Assembly (NCBI GenBank): GCA_963846885.1
Contig: CAWJXS010000021.1
Span: 9,653 to 73,652 of the forward strand
Length of the DNA stretch: 64,000 nt
Origin: RPQJ01 sp963846885
GTDB taxonomy: Bacteria; Pseudomonadota; Gammaproteobacteria; Steroidobacterales; Steroidobacteraceae
Direction: 5' to 3'
The position numbers and the translations under genes were made by a program. Positions 45,498 through 54,087 of this stretch are shown piece after piece (the first letter of the stretch is position 1; every line of letters starts with the position of its first letter). The notes under the pieces are model-generated. The model had not been told where the DNA came from. It searched no databases and was given only the letters and a program-made list of their open reading frames with translations.

Positions 45498-46127
45498 TCA
45501 ACGGGCGCGGGCCGCATTGCGCACCCGCACGGCTTCCTCCTGGTCGACGGCGTCGAGTTGTTCCTCGATGAAGGCGACGGACCGGTCGATCTCGGGCAGC
45601 AGCACGTTTTCGAGCGCGCGGGCGCGCCGTTCAGTCCGGCGGTATTCCGCGACCAGCTGGCGCAGGTTGGCTGCCCGGGCTGCCTGGGCCACCAGTTCGA
45701 CCGCCACCGCACGGAACGCCAGGGCGCAGTGGCGCAGCTCGGGCGTGTCACGGACCGGTTCGGCGGACCGCACGACCCTCGGCACGGCGAGGGGCGCCTC
45801 GAGCACGGCGTCGCGCAACGGCAGGCCGAGGAAGTCGTGGCGGCTCGTGCGCAGCAGCGCCTGGTCCAGCGGGAAAGGGGGCTCCACCGTGAGATCGTCG
45901 AAACCGTGTATTTCGACCGCCGCGGCGAGGGCTGCCCGGGCTGCCCGCCAGAGCGTGGCGAGCTGCTGGTCTGCTGCCACGTAGGCGCGCAACTCGCGCA
46001 GGATCGCCGTCGCGAGCAGGACGCGCTTTTCGTCGAGCAGTTCATAGCCTTCCTGCACCAGGCGGCGTTCGTCGCGCAGCTCGAGCAATGCGACCCGGGT
46101 GGCGGCCACCTCGCCCAGTTCAGGCAT
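45498..46127 (-). CDS. atpD: V/A-type ATP synthase subunit D
   Basis: 209 aa from the ATG at 46127. The central rotor stalk shows two long charged helices: MPELGEVAATRVALLELRDERRLVQEGYELLDEKR at the start and AEYRRTERRARALENVLLPEIDRSVAFIEEQLD at the end, the conserved RR.NALE-type block. It turns inside the A3B3 ring. Last gene of the operon; it overlaps subunit B by 8 bp. Confidence 0.9.
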   Translation of the reverse strand: MPELGEVAATRVALLELRDERRLVQEGYELLDEKRVLLATAILRELRAYVAADQQLATLWRAARAALAAAVEIHGFDDLTVEPPFPLDQALLRTSRHDFLGLPLRDAVLEAPLAVPRVVRSAEPVRDTPELRHCALAFRAVAVELVAQAARAANLRQLVAEYRRTERRARALENVLLPEIDRSVAFIEEQLDAVDQEEAVRVRNAARAR

Positions 46128-47523
46128 GCGCCGTCTCGTCGGCCGCCGCGCCGAGATGGCGGGCGATCTGCGCGTCGGACAACCGGGTGAGCTCGACGTG
46201 GGGCAGGCCCTGCAACACCGACCAACCGGCGGCGAAGCTCTCCTCGAGCGTCTGCGCCGTGGCCTGGTGCACGAACTGCCGTTCGAACCGCTCGCCAAAG
46301 GCGAGGAAACGCCGGTCCGCATCCGGCAGGCCCTGGTCACCCATCACGCTGGCCAGCACGCGCATGCGCAGCGCGCGGGCATAGGCTGCAAACAGCTGAT
46401 GGGCCAGCGCGGGGTGATCCGGGTCGGTGAAGCCGGCGCCGATGCCGGCGTCCATCAGGCGCGACAGGCTCGGCAGCACGCGCACCGGCGGATAGATGCC
46501 GCGACGGTCCAGTTCGCGATCGAGCACGATCTGCCCTTCGGTGATGTAGCCGGTCAGGTCCGGGATCGGGTGCCCGATGTCGTCGCCCGGCATCGTGAGG
46601 ATCGGCACCTGCGTCAGGCTGCCGGGCCGGCCGCGAATGCAGCCCGCGCGCTCATACAGCGCCGCCAGGTCCGAATACATGTAGCCCGGATAGCCCTTCC
46701 GCCCGGGAATTTCCCCGTGACTGGCCGACACCTCGCGCAGTGCCTCGCAGTAGTTGGTCATGTCGGTGAGGATGACCAGCACGTGGCGGCCCTCGTCGAA
46801 GGCCAGGTACTCGGCCGCGGTCAACGCATAACGCGGCGTGAGCAGGCGCTGCATGCCCGGCTCGTCGGCGAGGTTCAGGAACAGGGCCGTGTGGCCGAGC
46901 GCGCCGCTCGACTCCATGGCGAGCCGGAACTGCTCCGCCGTGTCGTGCGGCACGCCGATTCCGGCGAAGACGACGGCGAAGCTTTCGTTGCCCTGGTCGC
47001 CGCGCAGTCGCGCACGCTGGGCGATTTCCGCTGCGAGCCGGTCGTGCGGCAAGCCGCCGGCGGAGAACAGCGGCAGCTTCTGCCCGCGCACCAGGCTGTT
47101 CATCACGTCGATGGTCGCGATGCCGGTCTCGATGAAGTCGCGCGGCAGGGCGCGCCAGGCAGGGTTGATGGCGAGTCCCTCGATACGCCTCCGCGCGAGC
47201 GCAGGCACGGGTGGACCGCCGTCGAGCGGGCGGCCGACGCTGTCGAAAACACGGCCGAGCAGGTGTGGCCCGACGCCGAACAGCAAAGGTTCAGGCTGCA
47301 ACCGGATGCGCGTGCCGTGCAGGCTGAGGCCCGCGGTCGACTCGAGCACCTCGATCACCATCGAGTCATCGTCGAGTGCCGCGACCCGGCCCAGGCGTGG
47401 GGGCCCGTTGGCGGCGAGCACCTCGACCGCGGAGTTCAGGCCGACTCGCGCCTCGCGGCGCGCGAAGAGCAGCGGGCCCTCGATGCGCGTGACGACGTCG
47501 TTCAGCAGCAGGTCAGCTCGCAT
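46120..47523 (-). CDS. atpB: V/A-type ATP synthase subunit B
   Basis: 467 aa. The non-catalytic nucleotide-binding subunit of the A3B3 head, with no P-loop lysine: SLVRGQKLPLFSAGGLPHDRLA takes the place of the Walker A, as is normal. Conserved AIDVMNSL-type region (GIATIDVMNSL), FAGIGV, LNLADEPGMQRLLTPRYALT and GSLTQVPILTMPGDD are present. Overlaps subunit A by 11 bp. Confidence 0.95.
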   Translation of the reverse strand: MRADLLLNDVVTRIEGPLLFARREARVGLNSAVEVLAANGPPRLGRVAALDDDSMVIEVLESTAGLSLHGTRIRLQPEPLLFGVGPHLLGRVFDSVGRPLDGGPPVPALARRRIEGLAINPAWRALPRDFIETGIATIDVMNSLVRGQKLPLFSAGGLPHDRLAAEIAQRARLRGDQGNESFAVVFAGIGVPHDTAEQFRLAMESSGALGHTALFLNLADEPGMQRLLTPRYALTAAEYLAFDEGRHVLVILTDMTNYCEALREVSASHGEIPGRKGYPGYMYSDLAALYERAGCIRGRPGSLTQVPILTMPGDDIGHPIPDLTGYITEGQIVLDRELDRRGIYPPVRVLPSLSRLMDAGIGAGFTDPDHPALAHQLFAAYARALRMRVLASVMGDQGLPDADRRFLAFGERFERQFVHQATAQTLEESFAAGWSVLQGLPHVELTRLSDAQIARHLGAAADETAHA

Positions 47524-49261
47524 GGCTGGCCACCGGTTGCAGCTGGTCGAACTCGTAGTCGATCTGCCGCGGTAACTGGCGCAGGCGCAACAGGTCGTCC
47601 TCGCCGAACTCCTCGCCGAGTCGCTGCAGTTGCCGCAGCAGCGGCAGGGCAGCGAGGCGCGCGGGCGGCACGCCGGCAGCGACTGCGGCGTCGGCGCGGT
47701 CGGCGAAGTGCAGCAGCACCGACAGCATCGCCACCTGCCGCGCCGGCGAACAGAAGCGGTCCACGGGCGAGAACGACGACTGGCGCAGGAAACCCTCGTT
47801 GATCAGGTCCGCGCACAGCAGGCGCGCCTGCTGCGTGGCAGGCAAAGCGTCGCGTCCGACGATGCGCGCCATCCGCTCGAGGTGCGCCTGTGCTTCGAGC
47901 AACTCGAGCACGCGCTGCCGCTGCAGCAGCCAGTCCGGATTGCCCGAGCGCTTCCACCAGTCCGCGAGCGCGGCGACGTCCGCGCCGTACGACAGCAGTG
48001 GATGAATGGCGGGATAGAAGCGGGCCTGCGCGCGCTGGCGGTCGAGCGCCCAGAAGCAGCGCACGTAGCGCTTGGTGTGCAGCGTGACCGGTTCGGAGAA
48101 GTCGCCAGCCGGCGGACTGATGGCGCCGATGATCGTCACCGAACCCTCGGCGCCGGCCAGCGAAGTGACGCGCGCGGCACGTTCGTAGAACTCCGCGAGC
48201 CGTGAACTCAGGTAGGCCGGGTAGCCTGCTTCGCCCGGCAATTCGCCGAGGCGGCCCGAGACTTCACGCAGGGCTTCGGCCCAGCGGCTGGTCGAGTCCG
48301 CCATCAGCGCGACATTGAGGCCCTGGTCGCGGAAATACTCGGCGACCGTGATGGCCGTGTAGATGCTGGCTTCGCGCGCGGCCACCGGCATGTTGGAGGT
48401 GTTGGCGATGATCACGGTGCGTTCGGCGAGCGGCCGGCCGGTGCGCGGATCTTCGAGGCGTGGAAACTCGTCGAGCACTTCTGCCATTTCGTTGCCGCGC
48501 TCGCCGCAGCCCACGTACACGATCACGTCGGCGTCGCACCACTTCGCGAGCGCTTCCTGCAACACCGTCTTGCCTGTGCCGAAGCCGCCGGGCAGGGCAG
48601 CGCGGCCACCGCGCGCGACCGGGAACAGCGTGTCGAGGATGCGCTGGCCGGTGATCATCGGCGCCTGCGCGGCGAGTCGCGCACGAACTGGCCGCGGCCG
48701 ACGGACGGGCCAGTCGTGCTGCATGGTCAGTTCGTGCCGCGAGCCAGTGGCGTCTTCGAGTATCAGCAGCACCTCGTCATCCCGGTACTCGCCGGGTTCC
48801 GCCATCCACGCGACGCGTCCGCTCGCCCACGGCGGCACGAGCAATCCTTGCGGGTTCGGGGCGACCGTCATGGCGAAGACGTGGCCCGCGGCAAGCGTGG
48901 CGCCGGCCTGGGTCGTGAAGCTGATGCGATGGCGCGCCGCGACGCGGGCTGCCACGCCGGGCTGGATCTGGTAATCGGCTGCGCCTGCCAGTGGCCGCAA
49001 CAGGCCATCGAAAATCCCACCGAGCAGGTTGGGCCCCAGCGTCACGGCAAGCGGGCGCCCGAGCCCCGCGACAGGCATGCCGGGTTCGAGACCCGTGGTG
49101 TCCTCGTACACCTGCGCGACCAGTTCGTCGCCGCGCAGCTGGATCACTTCCCCGAGCAGCCGGCGCTCGCCCACCGCCAGCGCCTCGAAGATGCCGAACG
49201 GTCCCGTCGCCTGCGCGCGCAGTACCGGGCCACCGACCCACGTGATGCGTGCTTCGCTCAT
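47513..49261 (-). CDS. atpA: V/A-type ATP synthase catalytic subunit A
   Basis: 582 aa. The catalytic P-loop is GGFGTGKTV; VYVGCGERGNEMAEVL, NTSNMPVAAREASIYT and MADSTSRWAEALREVSGRLGELPGEAGYPAYL are signature blocks of the A subunit. The non-homologous region of about 80 residues before the P-loop (GQVFAMTVAPNPQG-like: GHVFAMTVAPNPQGLLVPPW) identifies it as V/A-type, not F-type. Start at 49261 overlaps subunit E by 4 bp. Confidence 0.96.
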   Translation of the reverse strand: MSEARITWVGGPVLRAQATGPFGIFEALAVGERRLLGEVIQLRGDELVAQVYEDTTGLEPGMPVAGLGRPLAVTLGPNLLGGIFDGLLRPLAGAADYQIQPGVAARVAARHRISFTTQAGATLAAGHVFAMTVAPNPQGLLVPPWASGRVAWMAEPGEYRDDEVLLILEDATGSRHELTMQHDWPVRRPRPVRARLAAQAPMITGQRILDTLFPVARGGRAALPGGFGTGKTVLQEALAKWCDADVIVYVGCGERGNEMAEVLDEFPRLEDPRTGRPLAERTVIIANTSNMPVAAREASIYTAITVAEYFRDQGLNVALMADSTSRWAEALREVSGRLGELPGEAGYPAYLSSRLAEFYERAARVTSLAGAEGSVTIIGAISPPAGDFSEPVTLHTKRYVRCFWALDRQRAQARFYPAIHPLLSYGADVAALADWWKRSGNPDWLLQRQRVLELLEAQAHLERMARIVGRDALPATQQARLLCADLINEGFLRQSSFSPVDRFCSPARQVAMLSVLLHFADRADAAVAAGVPPARLAALPLLRQLQRLGEEFGEDDLLRLRQLPRQIDYEFDQLQPVASHAS

Positions 49262-49908
49262 GCGGCCACCTCCGTGCGCTGCGGCGCAGTGCGGCTGCCG
49301 AACTCGGCGAGCAGTTCTGCCGCGATGCGTTCGCGCGCCGCCAGCAGCCCGGCGGTCGTCGCATCGAGGCAGGCGCAGCCAGCGCGGATGCGCAATCCCT
49401 CGCTGATCCCGTCGTCCGGCACGACGGTGCCGGTGCTGCGATTCGCCGCCAGGCACCGCTGCACGAGCGGTTCGACGTCTGCCAGCCAGCGCGGGCTCAC
49501 CTGTACCTGCAGGGCGTCGGCGTGCAACAGCGTGCGTGCCGCGGCCTGCAGGGCCGCCGCACACCATCGCTCGCGCGCTTGCGGGTCGAGCCAGCGCGCC
49601 TGCAATGCCGCGGGCAGGGCCGTCCACGCGTTCTCCAGCCAGTCGCGCAAGATGGCCTGCCGGCGCTGGCGCGACCCGGTCTCGAGCGCCGCGCGTCGTC
49701 GCGTCAGTGTCAGCTCGTCGTCGCGGCGCGTGTCGAGCACGGCCTGGTGCACCCGCGCACGCGCCTCGGCGCGCGCCTTGCGCACGATGTCGGCAGCCTG
49801 CAGCCCGGCTTCGTCGCGGATCCGCCGGATCCGCGAATCCTGCTCGCGCGCCAGCCGGCGCAGCAGTGCCGTGGTCTGGGCTTCCAGCACGCTCTCGACG
49901 GCGCTCAT
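49258..49908 (-). CDS. V/A-type ATP synthase subunit E
   Basis: 216 aa from the ATG at 49908. The N-terminal half is a long charged helix (LEAQTTALLRRLAREQDSRI...RKARAEARARVHQAVLDTRRDD), and the C-terminal half a compact domain (RWLADVEPLVQRCLA...GISEGLRIRAGCACLDAT), as in the peripheral-stalk subunit E that caps the A3B3 head. Assigned by layout and position; sequence divergence is high. Confidence 0.75.
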   Translation of the reverse strand: MSAVESVLEAQTTALLRRLAREQDSRIRRIRDEAGLQAADIVRKARAEARARVHQAVLDTRRDDELTLTRRRAALETGSRQRRQAILRDWLENAWTALPAALQARWLDPQARERWCAAALQAAARTLLHADALQVQVSPRWLADVEPLVQRCLAANRSTGTVVPDDGISEGLRIRAGCACLDATTAGLLAARERIAAELLAEFGSRTAPQRTEVAA

Positions 49909-50204
49909 GCGTCGATCCCCAGGGCGCTGCGCACGAGTTGCACGACGTCCGGCGGCGCCCCGCGCCCACGAATGTCGGGTACGACGGCGAACAGCGTCGG
50001 GCCCGGGGCGAGCGCGCGTTCGAGCAAGGGTGGCGGGACGAAGTCGATCAGGGTGCCGTCGAGGAATACGCACTCGGGACGCTCGGCCAGCGTATTGCGC
50101 AGCAGTTCGGCGGTGTCGCCCGCGGCAGCAGTGCGCACGTCGAGACCAGCGAGCCGGAAGCCGGCCGCCGTTGCCTCGCCGCCGATGTAGACGACGCGAG
50201 CCAC
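49905..50204 (-). CDS. V/A-type ATP synthase subunit F
   Basis: 99 aa from a GTG at 50204. A CheY-like small fold: VVYIGGEATAAGFRLAGLDV at the start and ECVFLDGTLIDFVPPPLLERAL in the middle. Subunit F binds the central stalk and regulates turnover. One base separates it from the K-subunit stop. Confidence 0.82.
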   Translation of the reverse strand: MARVVYIGGEATAAGFRLAGLDVRTAAAGDTAELLRNTLAERPECVFLDGTLIDFVPPPLLERALAPGPTLFAVVPDIRGRGAPPDVVQLVRSALGIDA

Positions 50205-50205
50205 G

Positions 50206-50559
50206 TCAGCCCAGCCGGTTGAGGATCAGGATCGACACGATCAACCCGTAGATCGCGATGCCTTCGGCCAGGCCCACCATCACCAGCACGCGGCCGAAGA
50301 GATCGGGCTTCTCTGCCAGCGCGCCGAGGGCGGCGGTGCCAACCTGCGCCACGGCATAGCCGGCGCCGAGTGCTGCGAGGCCTGCGGCGAGCGCGGCTGA
50401 GGCAAACCCCCAGCGCAGCACGCCCGGGTCGACCGCGACGAGACCCGCGGGTTCGGCCGCGACCGCGGGCCAGGCGGCGATGAGGCTCAACGTGGCGACT
50501 GCTGCGGTCACCGTCGTCAAGGTGGCAAAGGCGAGGATCCAGCGCGCGGACAGTTTCAT
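50206..50559 (-). CDS. V/A-type ATP synthase subunit K (rotor ring)
   Basis: 117 aa from the ATG at 50559. A leader-like first helix (WILAFATLTTVTAAVATLSL...AVAAE) is followed by the two-helix hairpin WGFASAALAAGLAALGAGYAVAQ and FGRVLVMVGLAEGIAIYGLIVSILIL. The Glu in GLAEGIAIYG is the ion site. The residue after it is Gly and the position equivalent to Gln32 of the Ilyobacter sodium ring is Ala, which favours protons over sodium (inference). The single hairpin makes it the 8-kDa type plus a signal peptide. Confidence 0.88.
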   Translation of the reverse strand: MKLSARWILAFATLTTVTAAVATLSLIAAWPAVAAEPAGLVAVDPGVLRWGFASAALAAGLAALGAGYAVAQVGTAALGALAEKPDLFGRVLVMVGLAEGIAIYGLIVSILILNRLG

Positions 50560-52391
50560 GGCAGGCCTCCGGAGAGTGTGGCCGGTGGCGGCGTGAGCGG
50601 TTCGAACGGTCGGCCGCGCGCCGTGAGGAAGCGGATGAAGAATTCGAAGAGCACCAGGCGGGTCGTCTGGATGCTCACGACGAGACCTTCGAGCGCGATG
50701 ATCGCGGCGTTGCCCACGATCAGCACCGGCCAATAGCCGGCGCCCGCCGCCTCGGCCATGCTCACGATGGCGGAGCACAGGCCCGCGTGCGCCAGCGCGA
50801 ATGCGCCCACGCGCACGAACGAAACCGTGTTGACGCCCAGCTGCAGCAGTCGCTCGACGAATTCACCGGCCGCGACGCCCACGGCAGCGATGCGTCCCGC
50901 TGGTTGCGCGACAGCCGCGCCCACGAGCGAGGCGGCGATGCCTGCGGGCAGCAGCCAGAGCGCGCGCACGTCGAACACCATGCCGACGATTCCGGCATAG
51001 GCGAGCAGCAGGCCTGAGTCGCAGAGCAGCCAATGGCGGATTTGTCCGCGCCAGAAACATTGCAGCGCGTCGAGCGCGAGGCCGAGCGTCAGCGTGACGA
51101 TGCCGATGCCGAGCGCCACGGCGAGCACGGGCAGCGGTTGCGCGAGTGGATGCAGCCACAGCGCCGGGACGATGTCCTCGCGCGCGAATACGCTGCCGAA
51201 CGCGAAGCCAAACGCCACGGCCGCCAGCCCACCGGGCAGCAACAGGCGCAACGCCGGAATGCGGCGACCAAGCACGAGGCCCGCGACGGCGACGATGGCG
51301 CCTTGTGCGACGTCGCCGAACATGAAGCCGAACAGCAGCGGCGCCAGGATCGCGACCAGCAAGCTGGGATCCGCATCGCCGGCGGCCGGTACGCCCATCA
51401 TGCCGGTCACCGCCTCGAAGGGCCGCGCCCAGCGCGGATTGCGCAGCACCGACGGCGCGACCGCGCCGGCCGGCGCGGCGGCGAGCCGCAGCAGGTAGTG
51501 CAGTCCCTGCGCGTCCAGCGCCGCGCGCAATCCCGCATCGTCCCGTGCCGAGCACCAGCCCGTGATCCAGGCGAAGTGTTCCGTGACCGGCAGTTCCGGC
51601 ACGTGTGCCACCACCCACGCGGCCAGCGCCATTTCGCCCAGCGCTGCCGGGACGCCGTGCTCTGCGTCGAGAGTTGCAAGAGCTGCGCGCGCAACGTTCG
51701 TGCGCGCTTCGATGGCAGCCCGTCTCCGCTGCAGGTCGGCTCGCAGCTCGTCGCCGGTCGGTGGCAGGTCCGCCGGCAACGCAACACGGTGCACCTTGCG
51801 TGCGGCGAGCGTGGCGTCGAGCTCGTCCATGTCCTCGCGCGGCCCCACTGCCAGCAGGTAACTTTCGCGCTCCGGATCGGGGATCCAGAGCTGGTGTATC
51901 AGTGCGGCCGGCAGCGACAGCGCGGGCGTTGCGGGCGGCAGCACGTAGATGCGGCTGGCCAGCACGGGACCCGCCGAGGCCAGCCGATCGAGCCGCGGCA
52001 ACGTCGCAGCGGCCACTGCGCAGAGCCGCTCGAGCGCGTCGAGTTCGGCGCGCTCGAGCGCGAGAGCTTCGAGTTCGGCGACGACAGGCTCGCCGACGGC
52101 AGCCCAGGCACGCAGCCGGTCGAGCGCGGCGAGCGGCGCGTCGAGCAGCGCGTGCTCTGCATCGACCGTGCAGGTCGCGGCCGCCGGCCACCAGGGTCGA
52201 TAGCGCCGTGCCAGTGCCTCATAGTCATCGAGCACGCGCTGCAGGTCGCCGAGCGGCAACCGCGACTCGACGCGGCTGTAGGCCTGCAACTGGATCGAGC
52301 GCGTGCGTGCCAGGCAGTCGAGCGCCGCGCCGAGCTCATCGCGCGACGTGAGCAGTTCAAACCAGCACGCAGTGGCGGAGCGCAGGCTCAT
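50556..52391 (-). CDS. V/A-type ATP synthase subunit I (a-type stator)
   Basis: 611 aa. The cytoplasmic first half is charged and helical (SRDELGAALDCLARTRSIQLQ). The membrane half, from about residue 350, starts with LLVAILAPLLFGFMFGDVAQGAI, the hallmark MFGDxGxG-type motif of V-ATPase a/I subunits, and ends with spans around NTVSFVRVGAFALAHAGLCSAI that carry the conserved Arg for ion passage. It is somewhat short for the family (about 640-660 aa), mainly in the soluble part. Confidence 0.92.
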   Translation of the reverse strand: MSLRSATACWFELLTSRDELGAALDCLARTRSIQLQAYSRVESRLPLGDLQRVLDDYEALARRYRPWWPAAATCTVDAEHALLDAPLAALDRLRAWAAVGEPVVAELEALALERAELDALERLCAVAAATLPRLDRLASAGPVLASRIYVLPPATPALSLPAALIHQLWIPDPERESYLLAVGPREDMDELDATLAARKVHRVALPADLPPTGDELRADLQRRRAAIEARTNVARAALATLDAEHGVPAALGEMALAAWVVAHVPELPVTEHFAWITGWCSARDDAGLRAALDAQGLHYLLRLAAAPAGAVAPSVLRNPRWARPFEAVTGMMGVPAAGDADPSLLVAILAPLLFGFMFGDVAQGAIVAVAGLVLGRRIPALRLLLPGGLAAVAFGFAFGSVFAREDIVPALWLHPLAQPLPVLAVALGIGIVTLTLGLALDALQCFWRGQIRHWLLCDSGLLLAYAGIVGMVFDVRALWLLPAGIAASLVGAAVAQPAGRIAAVGVAAGEFVERLLQLGVNTVSFVRVGAFALAHAGLCSAIVSMAEAAGAGYWPVLIVGNAAIIALEGLVVSIQTTRLVLFEFFIRFLTARGRPFEPLTPPPATLSGGLP

Positions 52392-53155
52392 GCCGGCCCC
52401 GGCTCGACGACGGCACGCCGCAGCACGCCGCCGCGCAACGCCAGCAGACCCAGGCCCTCGAGGCCGAGGAAGGCGACGGCTGCCGCGGGCGACGACGGGT
52501 TGCGACGGAAACTGCGCAGCAGCCGCTGCGCCAGCACTCGCTGCTGCTCGTAGCTGTCGCGGGTGGCCGGCTCGCGCAGCGCGGCGTCACAGGCCGCGAC
52601 GTCGCGTGCGATACGCTCGAGGGCAAGCGCAGCGCGGCGATCGTGCGGCCACGAAGCGCGCCATTGCGCCACCCATGTGGCGCGCACGTCGCCGCCCTCG
52701 GCTGCCAGCGCCGTGCGCAGGGCACGCCACGGCGCCGCTCTGGTCGCGGTATCGCGTTGCGCCGACTCCAGCGCAATGACGCGGCCGAGCACGGGATCGG
52801 CGCGCGCCCAGGCGGGCGGACGTCCACCGCGCGCGATCTTCTGCAGCAATGGCAGGCTGGGCAGCCAGCGCAGCCAGCTCACGGCGGCGAACCAGGCAGC
52901 GGGCTGCCAACGCGCAACTTCGTCGACGAGCGCCATCCACTCCCAGCGCAGGTGCCGTTCGAGTTCGTGCGCGTCCATGCCGGGCGCGAGGCGCGCGACG
53001 TACCTGCGTTGTGCCGTGGAGCGGACGGACGCGAGCAGGCTCGCAAGATCCCGGGCGGCCATGTTTTGCTGGACCTGGGCCGCGTCGGGTATCTCGGCCA
53101 GGCGCGCCTGCAGGCGCGTCTGGGCATAGGCGAAGTGACCGCTCATGCTCATCAC
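52388..53155 (-). CDS. putative V/A-type ATP synthase subunit C
   Basis: 255 aa from the ATG at 53155. Helical and rich in Arg/Ala/Trp (GHFAYAQTRLQARLAEIP, LASVRSTAQRRYVARLAPGMDAHELERHLRWEW). The opening YAQTRLQARLAEIP resembles the Y-x-x-ARlRA start of subunit C, which joins the rotor to the ring. The rest is divergent and shorter than usual (about 330 aa). The place in the operon, before subunit I, is the main argument; a dedicated accessory protein is the alternative. Confidence 0.55.
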   Translation of the reverse strand: MMSMSGHFAYAQTRLQARLAEIPDAAQVQQNMAARDLASLLASVRSTAQRRYVARLAPGMDAHELERHLRWEWMALVDEVARWQPAAWFAAVSWLRWLPSLPLLQKIARGGRPPAWARADPVLGRVIALESAQRDTATRAAPWRALRTALAAEGGDVRATWVAQWRASWPHDRRAALALERIARDVAACDAALREPATRDSYEQQRVLAQRLLRSFRRNPSSPAAAVAFLGLEGLGLLALRGGVLRRAVVEPGPA

Positions 53156-53481
53156 GGCTCTTCCGTCGTCAATCGCTCCGCGACGGCCGCAAGTGCGCCA
53201 GTGGCGGCGTGGGCCGACGCGGCGGCACTGCAGTCATCCCCGGCGATCTCGACGTCGAGACGGGCGAGTCGCTCCGCCAGTCGGGTCCCCGCGCGTTCAT
53301 GCAGACGCATCACGCGTTGGCGCGCGCGCTCCAGGACCTGGCGACGTGTTTCACGCGCGGCTTCGATGGTTGCCCGAGCCGATGCTTCGGCTGTGAGAAT
53401 GGCCGCCGCGGCCGCCTGCTCAGCTTCGAGCACGCGATCGATTGCGTCGGCCACCGTGCGGTCTGGTTCGGGTACTGGCAT
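53152..53481 (-). CDS. putative V/A-type ATP synthase subunit G/H
   Basis: 109 aa, first gene of the operon. Almost wholly a long amphipathic, Ala/Glu/Arg-rich helix (DAIDRVLEAEQAAAAAILTAEASARATIEAARETRRQ), as in the G/H subunit that pairs with E in the peripheral stalk. Low sequence specificity; position supports the call. Stop and next start overlap by 4 bp. The 179 bp upstream (53482-53660) hold the operon promoter, but I see no clear -35/-10. Confidence 0.6.
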   Translation of the reverse strand: MPVPEPDRTVADAIDRVLEAEQAAAAAILTAEASARATIEAARETRRQVLERARQRVMRLHERAGTRLAERLARLDVEIAGDDCSAAASAHAATGALAAVAERLTTEEP

Positions 53482-53660
53482 CGCCGCGGGAAGTGCATCG
53501 CGACGGCAGCGCGGTGGTGCCTCACGCTCGGCCGCGCGATGCAGATCCTGAGCCCGACATTAGGCCGGCGGCATGCCACCCGAATCGGGAGTAGTGCCTA
53601 GCGCAATGCGCGTTGCGTTAGGCGGGTTTGATGCGGTCGAAACCGGGGGTGGGGCAGGTG

Positions 53661-53933
53661 TCAGGAGCCGTGGTTCTGCATCATCAATCCCGTCCCGCCA
53701 CGCGAGACGTGCGCGACGATGGCGGTGCGGCGATGCAGCTTGGTGACGGTGCCGAGACTGATGGCGAATGCGAGGTCGACGGTCTGGCCCTTGCGCAGTC
53801 CCATGTCGCCGGTTTCGACGAACACGCCCGTGGCGCTCAGGTTGCGCGCGCGGCAGAGACGGTGGTGACGGCCCGGCAGGAGCACGTACACGGTAGTGCG
53901 CGCACGATGGCGCGTTGTCAGTCTTCTCTCCAC
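53661..53933 (-). CDS. PilZ domain protein
   Basis: 90 aa from a GTG at 53933. It begins with RRLTTRHRARTTVYVLLPG (RxxxR) and continues with the NLSATGVFVET motif, the [DN]xSxxG signature of PilZ domains that bind cyclic di-GMP; then LAFAISLGTVTKLHRRTAIVAHVSRGGTGLMM. A stand-alone PilZ of this size usually acts as an adaptor for motility, pili or exopolysaccharide. Divergent from murI with 154 bp between. Confidence 0.85.
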   Translation of the reverse strand: MERRLTTRHRARTTVYVLLPGRHHRLCRARNLSATGVFVETGDMGLRKGQTVDLAFAISLGTVTKLHRRTAIVAHVSRGGTGLMMQNHGS

Positions 53934-54087
53934 GACTCAGCTCTTCTCTTTTTATTCGATGCGATGGGCTGTTGCAGTCGCCATTATGCACACCGTGCGG
54001 CGCGTGTGAAGCGCCGCGTGTGGGCGCAGCGCGTTATGTCCGCCGCGGCGTCAGGTATGCTGCCAACCGTCGGAAAATTAAACACTC

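Noticed and set aside
46099..47802. A 567-codon plus-strand frame opposite ATP synthase subunits B and A
   Set aside because: Antisense shadow with no motif; the minus-strand genes are complete and in operon order.
50206..53481. F-type ATP synthase assignment for the operon
   Set aside because: The catalytic subunit has the A-type P-loop GGFGTGKT and the long insertion before it, and an I/a-type stator with FMFGDVAQG is present, which F-type enzymes lack.
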